Source: Melieria omissa | Taxonomy: Eukaryota > Arthropoda > Insecta > Diptera > Ulidiidae | NCBI GenBank assembly: GCA_963971225.1 | Contig: OZ020267.1 | Location: 83,813,648 to 83,877,647, forward strand | Reading direction: 5' to 3' | Length of the DNA: 64,000 bases | Part shown: piece after piece, positions 1 through 10,900 of the stretch | How positions within the stretch are numbered: the stretch's first letter is position 1 | Layout: each line of letters starts with the position of its first letter | Notes under the pieces: model-generated | The model's input: only the letters and a program-made list of their open reading frames with translations | What the model was told of the DNA's origin: nothing | The model's database searches: none | Program-made: the position numbers and the translations under genes

Positions 1-3000
1 ATGAAAAAAAATTAGATGCTTTTGTTGTTGTAGTTTTTGTTTTGGCGATTGGTTGGCCTTTCGGCAATGACAAATGGGAACATTATATTTTTTTCACTTA
101 TAATTTTAAGGGTCAAGCGAAATGCACAATGTGCTTTCAACTAATTCAATTAATTAAATAATTTGTTTGCATTTTTTTGGGCAAGTTTAAATGTATTGGT
201 TTTTGCTTTTCCATAAGAAGACTTTGGGCACCCCTGATATAGATGTATCATGTGGTCGATATCACTTTTCCACAACGAAATTCTCCTGCATTATTTGAGA
301 TAGCGAGAAGATTGACCCCATTTATGAAAGCTCAAAACTCCAGCTAGGTTTTAAGGTTATTATTTTTTCTATAAACCTAGAATCATCATATTTTACAAGC
401 ATTTTATCGATTTTGCAGTAGGCAGCCATTTAATGTCACTCTTGCGCATCGATCTGTTCATGATTGCCTAATAGTAATCAAATTATTGATTTAATTTGAT
501 AAAGCTGCAATCTCTAGCTTCATTTTAAGGGGTCTTTTATTAACGTAACCCATACCGTTTGGAATCTATAAGCACTTTAGTGGTGAGTGTGTATTTTGTA
601 ATAGGCAGTTTTTCAATGTTATCCTTGCGCATCGATATGCTCATTATTCCTGAAGGATAATGAAAAGTTAGGGACCAATATAGAAAGCATAAGACTCTGG
701 CTAAATTTTAAGGGGTCAATTATTAATATGCACTTATGCATTTGGTGTTGACAAGCATTTTAGTGGTTGCACCCAAGTAGCAATTTTTTCAAAGTCACCG
801 TTCCAAATCGATTTGCTTTCGAACCTTGGGGTATAGAAGGATGATTGATACCATTATAGAAAGCATACGAGTCTAGCTAAATAATAAGGCATAATATTAT
901 TAAAATCCGTTAACGGGTCGAGATTTAACAGCCATAATTTCGATCATGCTGCCGGTGGGATATTTTTTTATTTACCAAATTATTGAAAGGTGGTCACTCT
1001 GGCCTAATTTTGACGCCATTTTGATTAAAGTGATTGTGCGTACTTAGGTTCCACAAGCATTTGATTGGTTATATAGATCAGAGGTGCATTCTTTCAATCA
1101 GTCGTTGTTGTGACAGCAACGAAGCAACACGTGTGGGGGCTGCGCGGATTTTTGTTTTGTTTCCTCAAGAAATTCTATGTATGAAAAAAAATTAGATGCT
1201 TTTGTTGTTGTAGTTTTTGTTTTGGCGATTGGTTGGCCTTTCGGCAATGACAAATGGGAACATTATATTTTTTTCACTTATAATTTTAAGGGTCAAGCGA
1301 AATGCACAATGTGCTTTCAACTAATTCAATTAATTAAATAATTTGTTTGCATTTTTTTGGGCAACTTTAAATGTATTGGTTTTTGCTTTTCCATAAGAAG
1401 ACTTTGGGCACCCCTGATATAGATGTATCATGTGGTCGATATCACTTTTTCACAACGAAATTCTCCTGCATTATTTGAGATAGCGAGAAGATTGACCCCA
1501 TTTATGAAAGCTCAAAACTCCAGCTAGGTTTTAAGGTTATTATTTTTTCTATAAACCTAGAATCATCATATTTTACAAGCATTTTATCGATTTTGCAGTA
1601 GGCAGCCATTTAATGTCACTCTTGCGCATCGATCTGTTCATGATTGCCTAATAGTAATCAAATTATTGATTTAATTTGATAAAGCTGCAATCTCTAGCTA
1701 CATTCTAAGGGGTTTTTTATTAACGTAACCCATACCGTTTGGAATCTATAAGCACTTTAGTGGTGAGTGTGTATTTTGTAATAGGCAGTTTTTCAATGTT
1801 ATCCTTGCGCATCGATATGCTCATTATTCCTGAAGGATAATGAAAAGTTAGGGACCAATATAGAAAGCATAAGACTCTGGCTAAATTTTAAGGGGTCAAT
1901 TATTAATATGCACTTATGCATTTGGTGTTGACAAGCATTTTAGTGGTTGCACCCAAGTAGCAATTTTTTCAAAGTCACCGTTCCAAATCGATTTGCTTTC
2001 GAACCTTGGGGTATAGAAGGATGATTGATACCATTATAGAAAGCATACGAGTCTAGCTAAATAATAAGGCATAATATTATTAAAATCCGTTAACGGGTCG
2101 AGATTTAACAGCCATAATTTCGATCATGCTGCCGGTGGGATATTTTTTTATTTACCAAATTATTGAAAGGTGGTCACTCTGGCTTAATTTTGACGCCATT
2201 TTGATTAAAGTGATTGTGCGTACTTAGGTTCCACAAGCATTTGATTGGTTATATAGATCAGAGGTGCATTCTTTCAATCAGTCGTTGTTGTGACAGCAAC
2301 GAAGCAACACGTGTGGGGGCTGCGCGGATTTTTGTTTTGTTTCCTCAAGAAATTCTATGTATGAAAAAAAATTAGATGCTTTTGTTGTTGTAGTTTTTGT
2401 TTTGGCGATTGGTTGGCCTTTCGGCAATGACAAATGGGAACATTATATTTTTTTCACTTATAATTTTAAGGGTCAAGCGAAATGCACAATGTGCTTTCAA
2501 CTAATTCAATTAATTAAATAATTTGTTTGCATTTTTTTGGGCAACTTTAAATGTATTGGTTTTTGTTTTTCCATAAGAAGACTTTGGGCACCCCTGATAT
2601 AGATGTATCATGTGGTCGATATCACTTTTCCACAACGAAATTCTCCTGCATTATTTGAGATAGCGAGAAGATTGACCCCATTTATGAAAGCTCAAAACTC
2701 CAGCTAGGTTTTAAGGTTATTATTTTTTCTATAAACCTAGAATCATCATATTTTACAAGCATTTTATCGATTTTGCAGTAGGCAGCCATTTAATGTCACT
2801 CTTGCGCATCGATCTGTTCATGATTGCCTAATAGTAATCAAATTATTGATTTAATTTGATAAAGCTGCAATCTCTAGCTACATTTTAAGGGGTTTTTTAT
2901 TAACGTAACCCATACCGTTTGGAATCTATAAGCACTTTAGTGGTGAGTGTGTATTTTGTAATAGGCAGTTTTTCAATGTTATCCTTGCGCATCGATATGC

Positions 3001-3753
3001 TCATTATTCCTGAAGGATAATGAAAAGTTAGGGACCAATATAGAAAGCATAAGACTCTGGCTAAATTTTAAGGGGTCAATTATTAATATGCACTTATGCA
3101 TTTGGTGTTGACAAGCATTTTAGTGGTTGCACCCAAGTAGCAATTTTTTCAAAGTCACCGTTCCAAATCGATTTGCTTTCGAACCTTGGGGTATAGAAGG
3201 ATGATTGATACCATTATAGAAAGCATACGAGTGTAGCTAAATAATAAGGCATAATAATATTAAAATCCGTTAACGGGTCGAGATTTAACAGCCATAATTT
3301 CGATCATGCTGCCGGTGGGATATTTTTTTTATTTACCAAATTGGTGAAAGGTGGTCACTCTGGCTTAATTTTGACGCCATTTTGATTAAAGTGATTGTGC
3401 GTACTTAGGTTCCACAAGCATTTGATTGGTTATATAGATCAGAGGTGCATTCTTTCAATCAGTCGTTGTTGTGACAGCAACGAAGCAACACGTGTGGGGG
3501 CTGCGCGGATTTTTGTTTTGTTTCCTCAAGAAATTCTATGTATGAAAAAAAATTAGATGCTTTTGTTGTTGTAGTTTTTGTTTTGGCGATTGGTTGGCCT
3601 TTCGGCAATGACAAATGGGAACATTATATTTTTTTCACTTATAATTTTAAGGGTCAAGCGAAATGCACAATGTGCTTTCAACTAATTCAATTAATTAAAT
3701 AATTTGTTTGCATTTTTTTGGGCAAGTTTAAATGTATTGGTTTTTGCTTTTCC

Positions 3754-3935
3754 ATAAGAAGACTTTGGGCACCCCTGATATAGATGTATCATGTGGTCGA
3801 TATCACTTTTCCACAACGAAATTCTCCTGCATTATTTGAGATAGCGAGAAGATTGACCCCATTTATGAAAGCTCAAAACTCCAGCTAGGTTTTAAGGTTA
3901 TTATTTTTTCTATAAACCTAGAATCATCATATTTT
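3754..3935 (+). repeat. Satellite subrepeat E (182 bp)
   Basis: Begins ATAAGAAGACTTTGGGCACC, which aligns with the start of unit C (ACAAGCATTTTAGTGGTTGC). Its ATCGAT core has decayed to AACGAA at 3815. The stretch GATTGACCCCATTTATGAAA aligns well with GATTGATACCATTATAGAAA of unit C, and it ends with CCAGCTAGGTTTTAAGG. It is the most diverged full-length unit. The exact left edge is uncertain by several bases. Confidence 0.65.
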
Positions 3936-4108
3936 ACAAGCATTTTATCGATTTTGCAGTAGGCAGCCATTTAATGTCACTCTTGCGCATCGATCTGTTC
4001 ATGATTGCCTAATAGTAATCAAATTATTGATTTAATTTGATAAAGCTGCAATCTCTAGCTACATTCTAAGGGGTTTTTTATTAACGTAACCCATACCGTT
4101 TGGAATCT
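3936..4108 (+). repeat. Satellite subrepeat A (173 bp)
   Basis: Starts ACAAGCATTTTATCG. It carries CTTGCGCATCGAT at the core (3989), shared with unit B, and ends with CTCTAGCTACATTTTAAGGG (one base differs in this copy). The first LINE inserted at the end of this unit in the copy at 13.5 kb. Confidence 0.75.
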
Positions 4109-4291
4109 ATAAGCACTTTAGTGGTGAGTGTGTATTTTGTAATAGGCAGTTTTTCAATGTTATCCTTGCGCATCGATATGCTCATTATTCCTGAAGGATA
4201 ATGAAAAGTTAGGGACCAATATAGAAAGCATAAGACTCTGGCTAAATTTTAAGGGGTCAATTATTAATATGCACTTATGCATTTGGTGTTG
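4109..4291 (+). repeat. Satellite subrepeat B (183 bp)
   Basis: Starts ATAAGCACTTTAGTGG. It shares CTTGCGCATCGAT with unit A (core 4172) and the box CTGGCTAAATTTTAAGGGGT at 4240. B is the unit most similar to both A and C, so it is a useful reference for aligning the others. Confidence 0.78.
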
Positions 4292-4468
4292 ACAAGCATT
4301 TTAGTGGTTGCACCCAAGTAGCAATTTTTTCAAAGTCACCGTTCCAAATCGATTTGCTTTCGAACCTTGGGGTATAGAAGGATGATTGATACCATTATAG
4401 AAAGCATACGAGTCTAGCTAAATAATAAGGCATAATATTATTAAAATCCGTTAACGGGTCGAGATTTA
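4292..4468 (+). repeat. Satellite subrepeat C (about 177 bp)
   Basis: Starts ACAAGCATTTTAGTGG, nearly identical to the start of B. It has AAATCGATTTG at the core (4348) and CTAGCTAAATAATAAGG at 4416. Just inside its right end lies the 10-bp palindrome CCGTTAACGG (4448-4457). The right edge is approximate. Confidence 0.73.
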
Positions 4469-4593
4469 ACAGCCATAATTTCGATCATGCTGCCGGTGGG
4501 ATATTTTTTTATTTACCAAATTATTGAAAGGTGGTCACTCTGGCTTAATTTTGACGCCATTTTGATTAAAGTGATTGTGCGTACTTAGGTTCC
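4469..4593 (+). repeat. Satellite subrepeat D (about 125 bp, 5'-shortened)
   Basis: Lacks the usual ACAAGC start and begins close to a TTCGATCATG core (4480). Its end, CTCTGGCTTAATTTTGACG, aligns with CTCTGGCTAAATTTTAAGG of unit B. The following TTAGGTTCCACAAGCATTTG aligns with the B-to-C junction. I read it as a unit that lost its left third before the present 1180-bp period became fixed. Confidence 0.65.
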
Positions 4594-4660
4594 ACAAGCA
4601 TTTGATTGGTTATATAGATCAGAGGTGCATTCTTTCAATCAGTCGTTGTTGTGACAGCAA
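4594..4660 (+). repeat. Satellite subrepeat F (5' fragment, about 67 bp)
   Basis: Begins ACAAGCATTTGATTGGTT, matching the start of unit C at most positions. TGCATTCTTTCAATCAGTC lines up with the GCAATTTTTTCAAAGTCACC part of C. The similarity then stops. The TATATAG box and TCAGTC initiator-like motif lie inside this fragment. Confidence 0.55.
4611..4644 (+). promoter_or_regulatory. TATA + initiator core-promoter-like motif (one of about 45 copies)
   Basis: TATATAG at 4611-4617 is followed by TCAGTC at 4639-4644. If the A at 4641 is +1, the TATA box starts at -30, the spacing expected for RNA polymerase II in insects, where TCAGTY is the initiator consensus. The motif recurs at a fixed offset in nearly every monomer: +1 is 19 bases after the start of the GAGGTGCATT anchor, for example at 1100, 2280, 36263, 48065 and 59920. 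In the inverted block it lies on the minus strand. I see no clear downstream promoter element. The match is to consensus only; no transcription is shown. Confidence 0.45.
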
Positions 4661-4933
4661 CGAAGCAACACGTGTGGGGGCTGCGCGGATTTTTGTTTTG
4701 TTTCCTCAAGAAATTCTATGTATGAAAAAAAATTAGATGCTTTTGTTGTTGTAGTTTTTGTTTTGGCGATTGGTTGGCCTTTCGGCAATGACAAATGGGA
4801 ACATTATATTTTTTTCACTTATAATTTTAAGGGTCAAGCGAAATGCACAATGTGCTTTCAACTAATTCAATTAATTAAATAATTTGTTTGCATTTTTTTG
4901 GGCAACTTTAAATGTATTGGTTTTTGTTTTTCC
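4661..4933 (+). other. Non-subrepeat segment of the satellite monomer (about 273 bp)
   Basis: This part of each monomer does not align with the five subrepeats. It holds the E-box CACGTG (4670-4675), a GC-richer patch, a TTG-rich run, and the 54-codon frame described separately. It is also where most length variation lies: the 16-bp insertion variant in the TTG-rich run, the 18-bp AT-rich insertion after the short frame, and T-run changes. It could be a foreign insertion that split the ancestral subrepeat array, or a very diverged unit. I see no terminal inverted repeats or target duplication to decide. Confidence 0.55.
4718..4882 (+). other. 54-codon micro-ORF recurring in the satellite (probably not a gene)
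   Basis: An ATG frame 77 bases downstream of the predicted +1 encodes 54 residues: a short charged N-terminus (MYEKKLDAF), a hydrophobic stretch (VVVVFVLAIGW) that looks like a membrane anchor or signal segment, and a polar tail with two cysteines (CTMC). Its stop codon overlaps an ATTAAA poly(A)-like hexamer (4874-4879), followed by T/G-rich sequence. Many copies keep the frame open. It is broken in the 16-bp insertion copies, which gain TGA, and in the copy at 50506, where an A-run is one base shorter and gives an early stop. I know of no homologue. An AT-rich repeat copied dozens of times will keep any frame by homogenisation alone, so coding is unproven and unlikely. Confidence 0.2.
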
Positions 4934-7900
4934 ATAAGAAGACTTTGGGCACCCCTGATATAGATGTATCATGTGGTCGATATCACTTTTCCACAACGAA
5001 ATTCTCCTGCATTATTTGAGATAGCGAGAAGATTGACCCCATTTATGAAAGCTCAAAACTCCAGCTAGGTTTTAAGGTTATTATTTTTTCTATAAACCTA
5101 GAATCATCATATTTTACAAGCATTTTATCGATTTTGCAGTAGGCAGCCATTTAATGTCACTCTTGCGCATCGATCTGTTCATGATTGCCTAATAGTAATC
5201 AAATTATTGATTTAATTTGATAAAGCTGCAATCTCCAGCTACATTTTAAGGGGTTTTTTATTAACGTAACCCATACCGTTTGGAATCTATAAGCACTTTA
5301 GTGGTGAGTGTGTATTTTGTAATAGGCAGTTTTTCAATGTTATCCTTGCGCATCGATATGCTCATTATTCCTGAAGGATAATGAAAAGTTAGGGACCAAT
5401 ATAGAAAGCATAAGACTCTGGCTAAATTTTAAGGGGTCAATTATTAATATGCACTTATGCATTTGGTGTTGACAAGCATTTTAGTGGTTGCACCCAAGTA
5501 GCAATTTTTTCAAAGTCACCGTTCCAAATCGATTTGCTTTCGAACCTTGGGGTATAGAAGGATGATTGATACCATTATAGAAAGCATACGAGTCTAGCTA
5601 AATAATAAGGCATAATATTATTAAAATCCGTTAACGGGTCGAGATTTAACAGCCATAATTTCGATCATGCTGCCGGTGGGATATTTTTTTATTTTGCAAA
5701 TTATTGAAAGGTGGTCACTCTGGCTTAATTTTGACGCCATTTTGATTAAAGTGATTGTGCGTACTTAGGTTCCACAAGCATTTGATTGGTTATATAGATC
5801 AGAGGTGCATTCTTTCAATCAGTCGTTGTTGTGACAGCAACGAAGCAACACGTGTGGGGGCTGCGCGGATTTTTGTTTTGTTTCCTCAAGAAATTCTATG
5901 TATGAAAAAAAATTAGATGCTTTTGTTGTTGTAGTTTTTGTTTTGGCGATTGGTTGGCCTTTCGGCAATGACAAATGGGAACATTATATTTTTTTCACTT
6001 ATAATTTTAAGGGTCAAGCGAAATGCACAATGTGCTTTCAACTAATTCAATTAATTAAATAATTTGTTTGCATTTTTTTGGGCAACTTTAAATGTATTGG
6101 TTTTTGTTTTTCCATAAGAAGACTTTGGGCACCCCTGATATAGATGTATCATGTGGTCGATATCACTTTTCCACAACGAAATTCTCCTGCATTATTTGAG
6201 ATAGCGAGAAGATTGACCCCATTTATGAAAGCTCAAAACTCCAGCTAGGTTTTAAGGTTATTATTTTTTCTATAAACCTAGAATCATCATATTTTACAAG
6301 CATTTTATCGATTTTGCAGTAGGCAGCCATTTAATGTCACTCTTGCGCATCGATCTGTTCATGATTGCCTAATAGTAATCAAATTATTGATTTAATTTGA
6401 TAAAGCTGCAATCTCTAGCTACATTTTAAGGGGTTTTTTATTAACGTAACCCATACCGTTTGGAATCTATAAGCACTTTAGTGGTGAGTGTGTATTTTGT
6501 AATAGGCAGTTTTTCAATGTTATCCTTGCGCATCGATATGCTCATTATTCCTGAAGGATAATGAAAAGTTAGGGACCAATATAGAAAGCATAAGACTCTG
6601 GCTAAATTTTAAGGGGTCAATTATTAATATGCACTTATGCATTTGGTGTTGACAAGCATTTTAGTGGTTGCACCCAAGTAGCAATTTTTTCAAAGTCACC
6701 GTTCCAAATCGATTTGCTTTCGAACCTTGGGGTATAGAAGGATGATTGATACCATTATAGAAAGCATACGAGTCTAGCTAAATAATAAGGCATAATATTA
6801 TTAAAATCCGTTAACGGGTCGAGATTTAACAGCCATAATTTCGATCATGCTGCCGGTGGGATATTTTTTTTATTTACCAAATTGGTGAAAGGTGGTCACT
6901 CTGGCTTAATTTTGACGCCATTTTGATTAAAGTGATTGTGCGTACTTAGGTTCCACAAGCATTTGATTGGTTATATAGATCAGAGGTGCATTCTTTCAAT
7001 CAGTCGTTGTTGTGACAGCAACGAAGCAACACGTGTGGGGGCTGCGCGGATTTTTGTTTTGTTTCCTCAAGAAATTCTATGTATGAAAAAAAATTAGATG
7101 CTTTTGTTGTTGTAGTTTTTGTTTTGGCGATTGGTTGGCCTTTCGGCAATGACAAATGGGAACATTATATTTTTTTCACTTATAATTTTAAGGGTCAAGC
7201 GAAATGCACAATGTGCTTTCAACTAATTCAATTAATTAAATAATTTGTTTGCATTTTTTTGGGCAAGTTTAAATGTATTGGTTTTTGCTTTTCCATAAGA
7301 AGACTTTGGGCACCCCTGATATAGATGTATCATGTGGTCGATATCACTTTTCCACAACGAAATTCTCCTGCATTATTTGAGATAGCGAGAAGATTGACCC
7401 CATTTATGAAAGCTCAAAACTCCAGCTAGGTTTTAAGGTTATTATTTTTTCTATAAACCTAGAATCATCATATTTTGCAAGCATTTTATCGATTTTGCAG
7501 TAGGCAGCCATTTAATGTCACTCTTGCGCATCGATCTGTTCATGATTGCCTAATAGTAATCAAATTATTGATTTAATTTGATAAAGCTGCAATCTCTAGC
7601 TACATTTTAAGGGGTTTTTTATTAACGTAACCCATACCGTTTGGAATCTATAAGCACTTTAGTGGTGAGTGTGTATTTTGTAATAGGCAGTTTTTCAATG
7701 TTATCCTTGCGCATCGATATGCTCATTATTCCTGAAGGATAATGAAAAGTTAGGGACCAATATAGAAAGCATAAGACTCTGGCTAAATTTTAAGGGGTCA
7801 ATTATTAATATGCACTTATGCATTTGGTGTTGACAAGCATTTTAGTGGTTGCACCCAAGTAGCAATTTTTTCAAAGTCACCGTTCCAAATCGATTTGCTT

Positions 7901-10900
7901 TCGAACCTTGGGGTATAGAAGGATGATTGATACCATTATAGAAAGCATACGAGTGTAGCTAAATAATAAGGCATAATAATATTAAAATCCGTTAACGGGT
8001 CGAGATTTAACAGCCATAATTTCGATCATGCTGCCGGTGGGATATTTTTTTTATTTACCAAATTGGTGAAAGGTGGTCACTCTGGCTTAATTTTGACGCC
8101 ATTTTGATTAAAGTGATTGTGCGTACTTAGGTTCCACAAGCATTTGATTGGTTATATAGATCAGAGGTGCATTCTTTCAATCAGTCGTTGTTGTGACAGC
8201 AACGAAGCAACACGTGTGGGGGCTGCGCTGATTTTTTTTTTTGTTTCCTCAAGAAATTCTATGTATGAAAAAAAATTAGATGCTTTTGTTGTTGTAGTTT
8301 TTGTTTTGGCGATTGGTTGGCCTTTCGGCAATGACAAATGGGAACATTATATTTTTTCACTTATAATTTTAAGGGTCAAGCGAAATGCACAATGTGCTTT
8401 CAACTAATTCAATTAACTAAATAATTTGTTTGCATTTTTTTGCTCAACTACATGTATTGGTTTTTGCTTTTCCATAAGAATATTTTGGGCACCCCTAATA
8501 TAGATGTATCATGTGGTCGATATCACTTTTCCACAACGAAATTCTGCTGCATTATTTGAGATAGCGAGAAGATTGACCCCATTTATGAAAGCTCAAAACT
8601 CCAGCTAGGTTTTAAGGTTGATATTTTTTCTATAAACCTAGAATCATCATATTTTACAAGCATTTTATCGATTTTGCAGTAGGCAGCCATTTAATGTCAC
8701 TTTTGCGCATCGAATTGTTCATGATTGCCGAATAGTAATGAAATTATTGATTTAATTTAATAAAGCTGCAATCTCTAGCTACATTTTAAGGGGTTTTTTA
8801 TTAATGTAACCCATACCGTTTGGAATCTATAAGCACTTTAGTGGTGAGTGTGTATTTTGTAATAGGCAGTTTTTCAATGTTATCCTTGCGCATCGATATG
8901 CTCATTATTCCTGAAGGATAATGAAAAGTTAGGGACCAATATAGAAAGCATAAGACTCTGGCTAAATTTTAAGGGGTCAATTATTAATATGCACTTATGC
9001 ATTTGGTGTTGACAAGCATTTTAGTGGTTGCACCCAAGTAGCAATTTTTTCAAAGTCACCGTTCCAAATCGATTTGCTTTCGAACCTTGGGGTATAGAAG
9101 AATGATTGATACCATTATAGAAAGCATACGAGTCTAGCTAAATAATAAGGCATAATATTATTAAAATCCGTTAACGGGTCGAGATTTAACAGCCATAATT
9201 TCGATCATGCTGCCGGTGGGATATTTTTTTTATTTACCAAATTGGTGAAAGGTGGTCACTCTGGCTTAATTTTGACGCCATTTTGATTAAAGTGATTGTG
9301 CGTACTTAGGTTCCACAAGCATTTGATTGGTTATATAGATCAGAGGTGCATTCTTTCAATCAGTCGTTGTTGTGACAGCAACGAAGCAACACGTGTGGGG
9401 GCTGCGCTGATTTTTTTTTTTGTTTCCTCAAGAAATTCTATGTATGAAAAAAAATTAGATGCTTTTGTTGTTGTAGTTTTTGTTTTGGCGATTGGTTGGC
9501 CTTTCGGCAATGACAAATGGGAACATTATATTTTTTTCACTTATAATTTTAAGGGTCAAGCGAAATGCACAATGTGCTTTCAACTAATTCAATTAACTAC
9601 ATAATTTGTTTGCATTTTTTTGGTCAACTTTACATGTATTGGTTTTTGCTTTTCCATAAGAAGATTTTGGGCACCCCTGATATAGATGTATCATGTGGTC
9701 GATATCACTTTTCCACAACGAAGTTCTCCTGCATTATCTGAGATAGCGAGAAGATTGACCCCATTTATGAAAGCTCAAAACTCCAGCTAGGTTTTAAGGT
9801 TATTATTTTTTCTATAAACCTAGAATCATCATATTTTACAAGCATTTTATCGATTTTGCAGTAGGCAGCCATTTAATGTCACTCTTGCGCATCGATCTGT
9901 TCATGATTGCCGAAAAGTAATCAAATTATTAATTTAATTTGATAAAGCTGCGATCTCTAGCTACATTTTAAGGGGTTTTTTATTAACGTAACCTGTACCG
10001 TTTGGAATCTATAAGCACTTTAGTGGTGAGTGTGTATTTTGTAATAGGCAGTTTTTCAATGTTATCCTTGCGCATCGATATGATCATTATTCCTGAAGGA
10101 TAATGAAAAGGTAGGGACCAATATAGAAAGCATAAGACTCTGGCTAAATTTTAAGGGGTCAATTATTAATATGCACTTATGCATTTGGTGTTGACAAGCA
10201 TTTTAGTGGTTGCACCCAAGTAGCAATTTTTTCAAAGTCACCGTTCCAAATCGATTTGCTTTCGAACCTTGGGGTATAGAAGGATGATTGATACCATTAT
10301 AGAAAGCATACGAGTCTAGCTAAATAATAAGGCATAATATTATTAAAATCCGTTAACGGGTCGAGATTTAACAGCCATAATTTCGATCATGCTGGCGGTG
10401 GGATATTTTTTTTATTTACCAAATTGGTGAAAGGTGGTCACTCTGGCTTAATTTTGACGCCATTTTGATTAAAGTGATTGTGCGTACTTAGGTTCCACAA
10501 GCATTTGATTGGTTATATAGATCAGAGGTGTATTCTTTCAATCAGTCGTTGTTGTGACAGCAACGAAGCAACACGTGTGGGGCCTGCGCGGATTTTTGTT
10601 TTGTTGCCTCAAGAGATTGTATGTATGAAAACAAATTAGATGCTTTTGTTGTTGTAGTTTTTGTGTGTATGCTTTTTTGTGTTGGCGATTGGTTGGCCTT
10701 TCGGCAATGACAAATGGGAACATTATATTTTTTTCACTTATAATTTTAAGGGTCAAGCGAAATGCACAATGTGCTTTCAACTAATTCAATTAACTACATA
10801 ATTTGTTTGCATTTTTTTGGTCAACTTTAAATGTATTGGTTTTTGCTTTTCCATAAGAAGATTTTGGGCACCCCTGATATAGATGTATCATGTGGTCGAT

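Larger units (their letters stand above)
3754..4933 (+). repeat. Representative 1180-bp satellite monomer with internal architecture
   Basis: One monomer, phased to begin at the first recognisable subrepeat. Order: subrepeat E (3754-3935), A (3936-4108), B (4109-4291), C (4292-about 4468), D (about 4469-4593, shortened), the beginning of a sixth unit F (4594-about 4660), then about 273 bp unrelated to the others. The units share a start resembling ACAAGCATTTTAGTGG, a middle ATCGAT core, and an end resembling GGCTAAATTTTAAGGGGT. The distance from core to AGCT/GGCT box is 68 bp in E (3815 to 3883), A (3989 to 4057), B (4172 to 4240) and C (4348 to 4416), and 62 bp in D (4480 to 4542). This constant spacing argues for common descent rather than chance. 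The phase is my choice, since a tandem array has no natural start. Confidence 0.8.

Noticed and set aside
4448..4457. CCGTTAACGG palindrome in each monomer as a specific regulatory site
   Set aside because: A single 10-bp palindrome in AT-rich DNA is weak evidence. It is noted only as part of the monomer.
4588..4612. Pol III internal promoter (tRNA-like B box around TTAGGTTCCACAAGC), which would make the segment a SINE
   Set aside because: GGTTCCACAAGC does not fit the B-box consensus well, no A box is found at the right distance, and there is no terminal tail or target duplication.
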